Notes: generated from the letters alone by a model not told the origin. A stretch of 64,000 bases of DNA from JAHDCJ01 sp039028895 (GCA_039028895.1 JBCCHF010000026.1:31082-95081); one strand, 5' to 3'; positions 9,393 to 18,665 are shown, counted from the stretch's first letter. Program-made: numbers and translations.

Positions 9393-10889
9393 ATGAAAAT
9401 TTTTACGAATTGCTTATTGCTGGTCGCGTTTTCATTACTTGCTTTTACTCAGGTTAAGGCACAGCAAATTCCGGTATATAACCAATACATTCAAAATCCG
9501 TATTTGTATAATCCGGCAGCCGCGGGTGTGGATACCTTCGCTCATTTGAATCTGACCCACCGCACACAGTGGATCGATGTTCCAGACGGGCCAATCACAT
9601 CTGTAGCAACTTTTGACATGCCATTTAAAGGCGACAGGATTGGTGTTGGCGCACAGATTTTTAGCGACAAGGCTCATATTCTCAACCGTATGGGAGCTTC
9701 TGTAACCTATGCTTATCATGTCCCTTTTAATGATGACAATTCTCACAAACTGTCTATTGGACTTTCAGTTGGTATCCTGAGTCAACGCATCAATATTCTT
9801 GATGCCAGGGTGGTCGATATAAACGATAGTGCATTTCTAAATGAAGAAAAATCAAGTACCACAGTTGATTTTTCTGCAGGTGTTCTTTATACGAATGGCC
9901 CATTGAGAATAGGTTTAGCAGTACCTCAAGTGGCTGGTAATAATATTAAATATACCGGTGAAGATGGCTCAGAAAATAAATTCGGTCTGGAACGCCATTT
10001 TTTGGGGTCAATTGCTTACCGATTACCCTTTGGCGTTGATGATGTACTATCGGTCGAACCTTCAGTGTTGATAAGGTATATTCCGAATTTACCTTTCCAG
10101 GCAGATATCAATGTTCTCGGCTCATGGGATGAAACAGTACTTGCAGGCATCGGATACCGTTTAAACGATGCATCAGGTGCAATTTATGCTTCCGCAGGTG
10201 TCCGGATAAAAAACCAGTTTGGTGTTATGTATACATACGAAATGCCGCTTGACGCAAATGATGGTACCACACTTGGAACAAGCCACGAGTTTACGCTAAG
10301 TTACCGATTCGGACATAAAAAGACAGTAGAAGAAGTAGACCGCGATTTACAGTCATTCAAGCGGGATGTTAACGATCGGGTCAGTGAAAGAGATTCTCTG
10401 CTCAAAGATCTTCAATCAGATGTTGAAGATATCCAGATTGATGTTTCAGAATTGGAAGACCGTGTTGACACCCTCGAATCCAGACCGTTTATGATTGCTC
10501 CTGCTGAACCAGGTGAAATTCCAAGCTTCGATGTTAATCTTGATTACAAGAAAATCGGATTTGTACTATTCGAGCAAGGTGCTCATACACTGACTGACGA
10601 AGCAAAATCCAAGTTGGAGAATGTCCGTGATCTATTGGCAAATACGGCTAATGTGGTTAACATTTACCTCCAGGGCCGTGCAAGCCAGGAAGGGGACGCC
10701 AACTACAACCTGATTTTATCAACACGACGTGCCGTTGCCGTTAAGAAACACCTCAGGTCATTAGGGTTGCCAGAAGATAATATCATTTTAATCCCTTATG
10801 GTGAAGAGGATCCGGTGACTGATGACCAGAATACAGAAGAAGAAAAAGCCGAAAACAGGCGTGTAGATATCTTTATTATTTCGAATTAG
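9393..10889 (+). CDS. PorP/SprF-family outer-membrane protein fused to OmpA domain
   Basis: A 498-residue protein with an N-terminal signal peptide (cleavage near VKAQQ) and the PorP/SprF hallmark immediately after it (PVYNQYIQNPYLYNPAAAG). Residues about 20-300 form the beta-barrel-like part. A short coiled coil (about 310-360, heptad-like SDVEDIQIDVSELEDRVD) links to a C-terminal OmpA peptidoglycan-binding domain (about 385-497; YLQGRASQEGD, NLILSTRRAVAVKKHL, ENRRVDIFI). PorP/SprF proteins support secretion or surface attachment of CHU_C proteins, so it is the likely partner of the preceding giant exoprotein, with which it is almost certainly cotranscribed (6-nt gap). The OmpA tail would tether the complex to the cell wall. 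Confidence 0.9.
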   Translation: MKIFTNCLLLVAFSLLAFTQVKAQQIPVYNQYIQNPYLYNPAAAGVDTFAHLNLTHRTQWIDVPDGPITSVATFDMPFKGDRIGVGAQIFSDKAHILNRMGASVTYAYHVPFNDDNSHKLSIGLSVGILSQRINILDARVVDINDSAFLNEEKSSTTVDFSAGVLYTNGPLRIGLAVPQVAGNNIKYTGEDGSENKFGLERHFLGSIAYRLPFGVDDVLSVEPSVLIRYIPNLPFQADINVLGSWDETVLAGIGYRLNDASGAIYASAGVRIKNQFGVMYTYEMPLDANDGTTLGTSHEFTLSYRFGHKKTVEEVDRDLQSFKRDVNDRVSERDSLLKDLQSDVEDIQIDVSELEDRVDTLESRPFMIAPAEPGEIPSFDVNLDYKKIGFVLFEQGAHTLTDEAKSKLENVRDLLANTANVVNIYLQGRASQEGDANYNLILSTRRAVAVKKHLRSLGLPEDNIILIPYGEEDPVTDDQNTEEEKAENRRVDIFIISN

Positions 10890-10890
10890 A

Positions 10891-11940
10891 ATGTTCAGCT
10901 CAGCCAGATTTCTATATCTCACAATAATTTTGGTGCTAGCTTTATGGGCTGACAACCAATTGCATGCTCAAACGGATACCCTGATGGTATTCAGTGACGA
11001 GATTAAGATAGGCTGGTTTGGACAAAAAGAACTGACATTTACTTTCGAGAAACAGGATGTTATTTTGTTTACTTACAAGGAATCATCAAAGCGGACATTG
11101 CGATTTATCGAAGTGTTTGATTTGAGACGCGATAAACGAGTAGGCAAATTTGAAAGTCCCGGCGATATTTACGACATGCCTTTTGAAGTCCCGGCTGATG
11201 GGGATTTTAAATTTGTGTTTAAAAATTACGGCTTATATAAAAGAAAGGGCGAAGCCATTATAAGAAGAGTACCGAAAGACCCCATCAAGATCTATAAAGA
11301 TTCGATTGTGGTGGACACAGTTTACACCACAAAGATCAGAAAAGAAGAAGTTTTTGACACGCTTGCAAATGATGTGCTCAAAGAAGAACTACAGGTTACT
11401 TCAATTCTGAATATTGATGATGTGCCCAGGCAATGCATCCCTGTAGGAGCTAATCCATCGGATAACGTCTATCTTGCTTATTGGATTGGTCAGGGAGAAG
11501 AAGTAAAACTGGCTTACGACGAATTAAAGTCTGATCCGCCAATTCAGTGGTTAAGGGAAGATATTAGAGACCCCTTGTGGGCTTATGGAGTAAAGTTGGC
11601 CGACAAGCTTCCGAAGTTCGATGGTCGAGAAACTGTCAAATTTTTCCTGACGGATAATGCAAATGCTGAGCAATTCATTCAAAACGGCCCCTATAGGTAT
11701 TATAATAATATGGGGGCAAAAGGCTATTTAAAACCGTATGGGACTGTACCGATGCGTAATTTTAGTACAATCAGTCCATTGATGATGTGTTTTGATAATC
11801 AGAATTCGGTGCCACCAGTCGACTTTTTTGTTAAAGTGATGGCATTCGAGGTGATTACCCGTATTGAAGAAACCGAGATCGAAAAAATAGAAATTACCGA
11901 GAGTGTAATTAAAGTGGAAGTCAAGAACAAGAAAAATTGA
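10891..11940 (+). CDS. Unrecognised secreted protein in T9SS operon
   Basis: A 349-residue protein that starts 1 nt after the PorP-OmpA stop, so translation is probably coupled. The N-terminus is a signal peptide (YLTIILVLALWADNQLHAQ, cleavage after HAQ). Residues about 28-110 look like a beta-sandwich (short alternating strands, for example EIKIGWFGQKELTFTFEKQD), followed by a Lys/Asp-rich region and a second mixed domain. No catalytic motif is visible. Its place between PorP-OmpA and the GH18-like gene suggests an envelope-associated partner, but no family could be assigned. Confidence 0.6.
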   Translation: MFSSARFLYLTIILVLALWADNQLHAQTDTLMVFSDEIKIGWFGQKELTFTFEKQDVILFTYKESSKRTLRFIEVFDLRRDKRVGKFESPGDIYDMPFEVPADGDFKFVFKNYGLYKRKGEAIIRRVPKDPIKIYKDSIVVDTVYTTKIRKEEVFDTLANDVLKEELQVTSILNIDDVPRQCIPVGANPSDNVYLAYWIGQGEEVKLAYDELKSDPPIQWLREDIRDPLWAYGVKLADKLPKFDGRETVKFFLTDNANAEQFIQNGPYRYYNNMGAKGYLKPYGTVPMRNFSTISPLMMCFDNQNSVPPVDFFVKVMAFEVITRIEETEIEKIEITESVIKVEVKNKKN

Positions 11941-11948
11941 AAACAGAC

Positions 11949-13967
11949 ATGTTGAAACACTTGATAAAGTTGACAATTTTTGGAAGCTTATGGCTGATGG
12001 CAACATGGTCTTCAGGCCTTTTTGCCCAGGCTACTACAGATAATATTTACGACCTTGATAAAGATTCTGTTTTTCAAAAACTCCAATCCAATTCCGGTCA
12101 ACCGGACGATATCCCAGTAAGAGAATTCCCTACCTCAATAGCGGAACTGGATAAACTCAATATGGACGATCCGACTGACCGCGTTTTATTTTTCAGAACA
12201 GCTTGGTACATTGTTAAAGGCGAACATGTTGACCAGGCATTACCAGATTCGCTCCTTTATCGGATGATGGAAAACTCGAATATCCTCAATGTTCTGAAAG
12301 CACAGCTTGATCGAAAGTTCCAGGAAATGGACACCGATCAATTCAATATTGACATTACAACTACCACTGAGGAAGGGGAAACCACCCAAACTCCAGGAGA
12401 AAATGGTTTCAAGTCAAATGAAGTCAACCGTAAACGCTTCCTCGAAGCTTTCCGAGAAAGAGTGGCTGGAAAATCGACAGAGCTTTCAGATTCACTTACC
12501 CTCGAATTGGCCGAACATTCCAATATTATTGGCACCTTTCTGAATAATATCGAAGACAAGTTCAAGGATAACCATATTAAGGTTGAAAATCTCAATGACA
12601 GCCTGCAATACAAGAATAAAAGACGAATTACCCCGGATCAGAATATCAATATTTTCGGATGGCATCCTTACTGGGTAGGTAGTGCATACAGAAGCTATAA
12701 TTTCGAACTTCTTTCTATTATTTCCTACTTCTCTTACGACGTTGACCCTTCAACTGGAGGAGTTCGGAATGCGGATGCAATTGCAGACTGGAACAATACG
12801 GAGATGGTTGAAATGGCCCATGAAAAGGGGAGTAAAGTATTGTTGACAGTAACCAATCACGGTACCTTGAATAATGAGGTGTTCTTCAATTCCAGGCCGC
12901 TGGTTCAGCAAAATGTAATTGATAATGTAATCCAGTTGATTGAGGCGAAAAATGCAGATGGGATTAACATTAATTTCGAAAATATTCCAAAAGGATATAA
13001 AAAGCAGTTTAGCTATTTTGTAAGAAATTTCGCCGAACAATTAAGAGGTCGTGATGACAGTATGATGGTCACGCTAACGCTACCGGCCTTTGATGATAAC
13101 AATGCTTATGATATCCCGTTTCTAAGGCAGGATGTTGACCTTTTTGTCATAATGGGCTACGATTTTCACATCAATAACGGCAATGTTCCTGCTGCAGTAG
13201 CTCCGTTATTTGCTGAAGGGACGAATGAGGGCAGAAAAGATGTGGCATTATCGGTTAATGAATATCTTGATAAAGGAGTGCCCAGTGCTAATCTCTTGTT
13301 AGGCTTACCATATTACGGAGCCATGTGGCAGGTTGCAGATGGTAACTCCGGATTTGTTCGTAATATGACCTATCGTGAAATCAGGGAAAAATACGACGGA
13401 GAGACCTTGTTTTATGATTCCACAGTCACTGCAAACTATTATATCATTGGAGATGAAAGCTCAGTCGATGACTACAAAGTCATCTGGTTTGACGATGAGC
13501 AATCATTAAGAAATAAGTACGACTGGATTGTTGACAACAAGATTGGAGGCCTTGGCATCTGGGCATTGGGATACGATAATGGCTATAATGAATTATGGTC
13601 TGCTATCGATGATAAGTTTACCGAATACAACATCCCCAAAACGACCATTTGGCCAGTGACCTTGATCCGAACAATCCGCAAACACAGTAATATTATTATA
13701 ATTTGCCTTGCTTTTATCCTGATCTCTCTGTTCGTGGGATTTGCAAGTTCTTTGGCTGACTGGAAGGTCAGGGAGGTCTTGTTTCAAACCAAGTTCCTGC
13801 GTTTATTCTATGCTGGATTACTGTTCCTGCTGGCCATAGTTCTTCTAATTTCGTTAGGGTATCTGCCACCAATGATCATCCTTGTGGTGGTCGGGTTAGT
13901 AGTCGGACTTATCATCACCATGCTAGTAACCAATTATATTAACAAGGTTTACAGTAGAAGACCTTAA
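11949..13967 (+). CDS. GH18-like protein with C-terminal membrane anchor, altered catalytic motif
   Basis: About 672 residues from the ATG at 11949; a TTG at 11937 overlaps the previous stop as an alternative. The signal peptide core is LTIFGSLWLMATWSSG. Residues about 230-580 match the GH18 (TIM-barrel, chitinase/SleL-like) fold: IFGWHPYW strand, SYFSYDVD, the catalytic strand DGININFE (337-344), VIMGYDFH, LGLPYYGAMW, and GGLGIWALGYD near the end. The classical motif is DxxDxDxE; here two Asp are Asn, including the one two residues before the catalytic Glu, so activity may be reduced or specialised. Two to three transmembrane helices follow (about 580-665). It may bind or cleave a GlcNAc polymer in the envelope. 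Confidence 0.75.
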   Translation: MLKHLIKLTIFGSLWLMATWSSGLFAQATTDNIYDLDKDSVFQKLQSNSGQPDDIPVREFPTSIAELDKLNMDDPTDRVLFFRTAWYIVKGEHVDQALPDSLLYRMMENSNILNVLKAQLDRKFQEMDTDQFNIDITTTTEEGETTQTPGENGFKSNEVNRKRFLEAFRERVAGKSTELSDSLTLELAEHSNIIGTFLNNIEDKFKDNHIKVENLNDSLQYKNKRRITPDQNINIFGWHPYWVGSAYRSYNFELLSIISYFSYDVDPSTGGVRNADAIADWNNTEMVEMAHEKGSKVLLTVTNHGTLNNEVFFNSRPLVQQNVIDNVIQLIEAKNADGININFENIPKGYKKQFSYFVRNFAEQLRGRDDSMMVTLTLPAFDDNNAYDIPFLRQDVDLFVIMGYDFHINNGNVPAAVAPLFAEGTNEGRKDVALSVNEYLDKGVPSANLLLGLPYYGAMWQVADGNSGFVRNMTYREIREKYDGETLFYDSTVTANYYIIGDESSVDDYKVIWFDDEQSLRNKYDWIVDNKIGGLGIWALGYDNGYNELWSAIDDKFTEYNIPKTTIWPVTLIRTIRKHSNIIIICLAFILISLFVGFASSLADWKVREVLFQTKFLRLFYAGLLFLLAIVLLISLGYLPPMIILVVVGLVVGLIITMLVTNYINKVYSRRP

Positions 13968-13991
13968 TCCATAATCTTTGAAGTCTTTGCC

Positions 13992-14252
13992 ATGAAAAAG
14001 ATAATCGCGAAAGAATTCATCTGGTTTCTGATCACCTTTGTCATCTCTTTCCCTTTGGGGTTATTATTTCTCTGGATCCTGGGATATACCACTGAGGTTA
14101 TGGATCTTGGCGAAGCCGAGAAAGATTACATTTTGTTTTTATACCTCATCGGTTATGTCGTAAGTTTTGTTAGCGTTTATCTCATTCGTTTCACTTCCAT
14201 AGCCATTAAAGCCCTGGCTGAAGCCGGAAAGGAAGCCCTACCTCGAGTTTGA
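13992..14252 (+). CDS. Small two-helix membrane protein
   Basis: An 86-residue protein with a basic N-terminus (MKKIIAKEF) and two predicted membrane helices (about residues 10-31 and 47-68) separated by an acidic loop. It starts 25 nt behind the GH18-like gene and is probably the last gene of that operon. No family recognised. Coding status is supported by clean hydrophobic periodicity and position. Confidence 0.55.
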   Translation: MKKIIAKEFIWFLITFVISFPLGLLFLWILGYTTEVMDLGEAEKDYILFLYLIGYVVSFVSVYLIRFTSIAIKALAEAGKEALPRV

Positions 14253-14365
14253 CCCCGGTTTTGCTGCCGTTTACGGCTCAATTATTACCGTTTATGAAAC
14301 CGATTTTAATCTGTTTGTCAAGTAGTTGATACCACAGATCTTATGTGTTACATTTAGTAAAGAGC

Positions 14366-14397
14366 CCTGTAAATACAGGCGTTGAGCGTGATCGCTC
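14366..14397 (+). promoter_or_regulatory. Paired hairpins in the leader of the eCIS operon
   Basis: The 211-bp gap before the first eCIS gene contains two adjacent small stems: cctgt/acagg (14366-14379) and gagcg/cgctc (14384-14397). They could be a leader structure or a weak terminator for the preceding operon. No T-run follows. A promoter for the eCIS genes must lie nearby but no clean TAnnTTTG box was found. Confidence 0.25.
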
Positions 14398-14463
14398 AGA
14401 ATTATTACTAATTGAACCAAGTTGCGATTTAAAGCAACCTGAATCATCAAACACCCACAGGTT

Positions 14464-15024
14464 ATGATTCATCAGGTACTACCATTCTTGGCCAAAGAGA
14501 TCAATACTTTTTTCAAGTTGAAATATGACTTGAATGAGGATAAGGTAGTCCTTTCCAATATCGTCAATCCTGACGGTAGTCTCGCAATTGAAGAACAGAA
14601 TAAGGTCCTGTTGACAATGATCAATGTTGAAGAAGAAACAACAGTGCGCCAGGGAAAAGCTTATATCCGTTCGAAAAATGGAAGCTTTTCTGCAGTAGCG
14701 CCTCCTGTGAAAGTCAATTTGATGCTTTTGTTCTCAGCATACTTTGAAAACAAGAATTATGTGGAGGCAATGAAATTCCTTTCGGGGATAATTGCCTTTT
14801 TCCAAAGTCATAAAAATTTCACACCCCAGGAATACCCAGCATTGAATGGGGCTGTCGATAGAATGCTTTTTGAAATCGTCAATTTAGATATAAATAAGCT
14901 AAACAACATGTGGGGTGTTACCGGAAGCAAGTATATCCCTTCAATAGCCTATCGTCTTAAAACCATTCAGATTATGGAAGTCGGGGTATCCGAAGAAATT
15001 GGCCAGGTCAAAGGATTTGGATAA
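14464..15024 (+). CDS. eCIS cap / terminator protein, DUF4255 (Afp16/Pvc16-like)
   Basis: A 186-residue protein with the DUF4255 (Pvc16 N-terminal) pattern: an N-terminal helix followed by LKYDLNEDKVVLSNI, then the VLLTMINVEEE strand and VKVNLMLLFSAYFENKNYVEAMKFLSGIIAFFQ split by short loops. In Afp and PVC particles this family caps the sheath-tube at the distal end and fixes its length. In the classical clusters the cap gene lies at the far end; here it is the first gene of the operon, about 30 nt before the next. Cytoplasmic assembly is expected, as no signal peptide is present. Confidence 0.88.
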   Translation: MIHQVLPFLAKEINTFFKLKYDLNEDKVVLSNIVNPDGSLAIEEQNKVLLTMINVEEETTVRQGKAYIRSKNGSFSAVAPPVKVNLMLLFSAYFENKNYVEAMKFLSGIIAFFQSHKNFTPQEYPALNGAVDRMLFEIVNLDINKLNNMWGVTGSKYIPSIAYRLKTIQIMEVGVSEEIGQVKGFG

Positions 15025-15051
15025 AACTGGAAAATCGTCAAAGCGCAGATC

Positions 15052-16131
15052 ATGAATAGCCACCTCAGTTTTAATGTTGAATTAGCTTTTGAACAGTTGT
15101 TCAGCATCGGGATCGAACATGATTATTACTCAAGTGGTATAGCCGACGATCTGATTATCAAACCCTCGGTAATTTCTGAAATGAGAATGAGGAAACTCGA
15201 TCTCCAGCAAAAGTCAGGAAGGATGGGGGCTATAGTAGGATTTAAAGTTGGATCAAATGCAGGAGATTTTTTCCTGAAACAAGAAGAGCCCATTGGGTTT
15301 TCTTTCATGGTCTACTGTGACAATCCTGCTTTCTCAAGATTTACCAGGATGCCGTTCCCTAAAGAGGGAACCGGCTTTTACTTTTCGAATACAGGTACCA
15401 ATGTCGTGGAGGGGCGACCTATGCTAATGGTCAATGAATTTGCTGGTGAGGCAGATCTCGTGCCTTTTATGCCACCTTACTTCGAATACTCAATGGGCCA
15501 GGCCCCTGAAATGATTAACGCCAGAGTCCTTGATATCTTCGGGAATATTGTTGCAGAGGAAGAAATATTATCCGGCGGTCGGGCAGCTTATAAAGTTGAC
15601 CTCCGCGATATGATGTCAGGAAAGTACATCCTCCAGATCGAGGGTGAGCCCGATTTTGAATTTTACCGGCTTGACGCAAATGAGCGCCAGCCTTTCGCTG
15701 TTATTGACATTTATTTTGATAGAAACGGTAATCCTGACCAAAGTTTACTCAATGGAGATGGCTTGGTAGAAAGGGAATATATCATAAGGTTTGAGCCACG
15801 CTCAACCATCTGGAAGTATTGCATTTTTAATAAAACCAATGCCAATCTGTTCCAGAATCATCAGATCACTGACCCTTCGAAAAAGTTCAAATTTTCAGGC
15901 CCGGAGGAGCAGTTGACCAACTCGGGAAGAAACATTTTGTCAATCAGTTCATCAGAAGCTATACAGTTGGAAGAAAACCCCAACCATCAATTTCAACTCA
16001 AGGTTCAAAGGGCAACTGGAAGTAACACTGAAGTAGTGATTGATCTGCCAAATGCCAATCCGCTGATGATGGTTTCAGACCCTGACGAGAACAACGAAAC
16101 TTATTATTCTAAAATAAATATTTACGTATAG
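15052..16131 (+). CDS. Unrecognised eCIS-operon protein, all-beta
   Basis: A 359-residue protein between the cap and sheath genes, without signal peptide or membrane segment. It appears mainly beta. A middle segment (about residues 155-205: INARVLDIFGNIV ... RDMMSGKYILQIEG) resembles the small beta-sandwich seen in T9SS sorting tails, but it is internal and followed by about 150 more residues, so it is unlikely to act as a sorting signal. Position suggests a structural or cap-side component, perhaps a second collar or cap protein; this is inference only. Confidence 0.55.
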   Translation: MNSHLSFNVELAFEQLFSIGIEHDYYSSGIADDLIIKPSVISEMRMRKLDLQQKSGRMGAIVGFKVGSNAGDFFLKQEEPIGFSFMVYCDNPAFSRFTRMPFPKEGTGFYFSNTGTNVVEGRPMLMVNEFAGEADLVPFMPPYFEYSMGQAPEMINARVLDIFGNIVAEEEILSGGRAAYKVDLRDMMSGKYILQIEGEPDFEFYRLDANERQPFAVIDIYFDRNGNPDQSLLNGDGLVEREYIIRFEPRSTIWKYCIFNKTNANLFQNHQITDPSKKFKFSGPEEQLTNSGRNILSISSSEAIQLEENPNHQFQLKVQRATGSNTEVVIDLPNANPLMMVSDPDENNETYYSKINIYV

Positions 16132-16152
16132 TATTCATTAAACAATACCATT

Positions 16153-17649
16153 ATGGCAACAAAAGTTTATTCAACACCCGGTGTCTATATTGAGGAAAAA
16201 TCAGCTTTTCCGAACACCGTGGTAGCCGTCGCAACAGCAGTTCCGGCGTTTATCGGTTTTACTGAAAAAGCGATCAGGGGCAGAAAGTCCTTGCTCAATG
16301 TGCCGACACGGATTACCTCACTGGCTGAATATGTCAGCTTCTTTGGTGGCCCTCCGCACACAACGTTTACAGTTACACCTGATGAGGGTACTTTGTACAA
16401 GGTTGAAATGGATAAAGAAACCCAGTTCAACATGTACCGAAGTATCCGTTTGTTCTATGCCAACGGAGGTGGCCCTTGCTACATCGTTTCTGTTGGTGAT
16501 TACTCAAGTGGCATCTCGGCAGGTGCATTGAATGACCCGGAAAACAACGGTGGTCTTCATACCTTGCTGAAAGAACCAGAACCAACAATGGTTGTTGTTC
16601 CTGATTCCACTTTGCTTGAAGCAGCTGATTGTTACAGCCTCCAGCAGGCTATGCTCAATCACTGTGGACTGGAAACAAGAAGCCGTGTAGCTGTTCTTGA
16701 TATTCACGGAGGAGATGCTGCCCGTACCATGGGTGACGATGATGTTATCACATCATTCAGAAATGGTATCGGTGCCAATTTCCTACAGTTTGGAGCGGCT
16801 TATTACCCATTCCTTGAAACAACTATTGTCCAGGAAAACGAGGTTGATTACCGTAATATCAGCAACCTTGATGAGTTAAGCAATCTTTTGATCAAGGAAG
16901 TTGATGATGCTCTTAGCGCCGACCTCATTAAAGACAAAAGAGCAGAAGAAATTCGCTCTGAAGTTGGCAAGATGACACAGGAGGGAGTGGATGCAATCGC
17001 AGTTCACAATACCCTTAAGGCAGTTAGTCCTACCTACAAGGATATCATGAGTGACATCCGTAAATCAATGAATTTGCTACCTCCTAGCCCAGCTATGGCA
17101 GGCGTTTATTCATTGGTGGATAACTCTGTTGGTGTACACAAAGCACCTGCAAATGTAAGTGTGGGTTCAGTTGTTGCTCCTTCAGTTAACCTTTCAAGCG
17201 AGCAGCAGGAAGATCTTAACCTACCGCTTAACGGAAAGGCTGTTAATGCTATCAGAACTTTCGTAGGAAAAGGTACACTTGTTTGGGGTGCCCGTACGCT
17301 TGATGGTAACAGTAGTGATTGGAGATACATCAATGTTCGTCGTACGATTATCATGCTTGAGCAGTCTATCAAGATTGCTGCCGAAGCATTCGTATTTGAG
17401 CCAAATGATGCCAATACCTGGACCAGTATCAAAGGTATGCTTGAAAACTTCCTGACTAACCAGTGGAAAGCAGGTGTTCTTGTAGGTACGGTACCACAAG
17501 ACTCTTTCTCTGTTGATGTAGGATTAGATATTACAATGACACCTCAGGATGTATTGGACGGTATCATGAGAATCTCTATCAAAGTAGCGGTCTCTCGTCC
17601 TGCTGAGTTCATCGTAATTACCTTCCAGCAGCAAATGCAGAAGTCTTAA
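16153..17649 (+). CDS. eCIS contractile sheath protein
   Basis: A 498-residue phage-tail-sheath-family protein. Signature parts are the N-terminal STPGVYIEE, the VPAFIGFTEKA strand soon after, and the conserved C-terminal domain (about 365-495) with WRYINVRRTIIMLEQSI, LTNQWKAGVLVG and the final strand ISIKVAVSRPAEFIVITF. It polymerises around the tube and contracts to drive the spike. Afp and PVC have three sheath paralogs (Afp2-4); only this one is present here, as in simpler Bacteroidota systems. An internal insertion (about 180-330) would form the exposed outer sheath domain. Confidence 0.95.
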   Translation: MATKVYSTPGVYIEEKSAFPNTVVAVATAVPAFIGFTEKAIRGRKSLLNVPTRITSLAEYVSFFGGPPHTTFTVTPDEGTLYKVEMDKETQFNMYRSIRLFYANGGGPCYIVSVGDYSSGISAGALNDPENNGGLHTLLKEPEPTMVVVPDSTLLEAADCYSLQQAMLNHCGLETRSRVAVLDIHGGDAARTMGDDDVITSFRNGIGANFLQFGAAYYPFLETTIVQENEVDYRNISNLDELSNLLIKEVDDALSADLIKDKRAEEIRSEVGKMTQEGVDAIAVHNTLKAVSPTYKDIMSDIRKSMNLLPPSPAMAGVYSLVDNSVGVHKAPANVSVGSVVAPSVNLSSEQQEDLNLPLNGKAVNAIRTFVGKGTLVWGARTLDGNSSDWRYINVRRTIIMLEQSIKIAAEAFVFEPNDANTWTSIKGMLENFLTNQWKAGVLVGTVPQDSFSVDVGLDITMTPQDVLDGIMRISIKVAVSRPAEFIVITFQQQMQKS

Positions 17650-17685
17650 TCGAATCAATTTATCACCTGTTAATTAGCAAAAATC

Positions 17686-18105
17686 ATGGCTTTTTTGGAT
17701 AAAATCAATCGCGAAAAATTCCTTCAATATTCTATTGCTTGCGGTATCGCTAAAGATGATGAGCATGAAGATCTGGTAGATGAAAGAGATGAAATACTAG
17801 GTTGGATTGCTGAGCTGGATAGCCTCACAATTGAAGAGGATGATGAAGATGGCGTTAAATATATCCGTGCTATGGTTGATGGTTTGGATGATCTCGAAGA
17901 CATGCTCGATGATTTTGACAGTGATGTCAAAGACGAGCTTGGAAGAGGCTCAATTCTGAAAAGGAAGGAAGCCGTGAGAACCCTCCGTAGAAGAATCCGG
18001 AAAACTAAGCGGGCCTCCAAGTCTGCTAGAAGGAAACTTGGAAGATGGGATTTTGAAACCAAGGCTGAAGAACTGGGTGGTATAATGGATCAGATTGTGC
18101 TTTAA
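17686..18105 (+). CDS. Small charge-split helical eCIS-operon protein
   Basis: A 139-residue, almost entirely helical protein between sheath and tube genes. Charge is strongly polarised: residues 25-90 are very acidic (EEDDEDG, DDLEDMLDDFDSD), while 95-125 are very basic (KRKEAVRTLRRRIRKTKRASKSARRK). No known family recognised. Such a layout could suit a chaperone, adaptor or nucleic-acid or cargo-binding element, but nothing in the sequence settles this. Its position argues for a role in assembly of the particle. Confidence 0.6.
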   Translation: MAFLDKINREKFLQYSIACGIAKDDEHEDLVDERDEILGWIAELDSLTIEEDDEDGVKYIRAMVDGLDDLEDMLDDFDSDVKDELGRGSILKRKEAVRTLRRRIRKTKRASKSARRKLGRWDFETKAEELGGIMDQIVL

Positions 18106-18113
18106 TGAGACAA

Positions 18114-18129
18114 TCCGGGTTATCCCGGA
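18114..18129 (+). promoter_or_regulatory. Intercistronic hairpin before the tube gene
   Basis: A perfect 6-bp GC-rich stem with four-base loop (tccggg-ttat-cccgga) between the charge-split protein and the tube gene. It has no T-run, so an mRNA-processing or stabilising role for the highly expressed tube message is more likely than termination. Confidence 0.35.
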
Positions 18130-18171
18130 ATGAATTTGAATAAAGAACTTAACAACTAAAAATCAATAATT

Positions 18172-18630
18172 ATGAGTGATGGATCATCACAAGGTGCCCC
18201 TTGGCCTCTGCCAAAGTTTTATTTCACCGTAGAAATTGAAGGCATCGGTACGACAGGATTCCAGGCTGTAGAAGGCCTTGAGGCTGAAGTAAGTATCATA
18301 GAATACAGACATAGCAATAGCCCGGAATTTTCTAAGATCAAAATGCCTGGCATGAAATCATACACCAATGTAACACTGAAGAAAGGCGTTTTCGCCGGTG
18401 ACTCAGACATTTATGATTGGTTTGCCAGCATTGCTATGAACACCATTGCAAGAAAAACTGTAATCATCAAATTACTTGATGAAACAGGCGCTCCTGCCTT
18501 GACATGGACGTTGAACAACGCATTCCCTGTTAAGATTACTCCTGCCGAATTGAACTCGGAGGATGATGGTGAACCAGCTATCGAAGAAGTTGAAATCGCC
18601 TTCGAAAGCTTCACTATGGTTAAAGGCTAG
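18172..18630 (+). CDS. eCIS inner tube protein (Afp1/Pvc1-like)
   Basis: A 152-residue T4 gp19-like tail-tube protein: KFYFTVEIEG at the start, the FQAVEGLEAEVSIIEYR segment, MPGMKSYTNVTLKKGVF, and the final EEVEIAFESFTMVKG strand. Length and order of motifs match the major tube protein of Afp, PVC and related systems, which stacks as hexamers inside the sheath. It lies downstream of the sheath and upstream of a second, much longer tube-family gene. Confidence 0.95.
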   Translation: MSDGSSQGAPWPLPKFYFTVEIEGIGTTGFQAVEGLEAEVSIIEYRHSNSPEFSKIKMPGMKSYTNVTLKKGVFAGDSDIYDWFASIAMNTIARKTVIIKLLDETGAPALTWTLNNAFPVKITPAELNSEDDGEPAIEEVEIAFESFTMVKG

Positions 18631-18665
18631 TAGCCTGGTCTTTTGATTTTGCCATAATGATCAAG

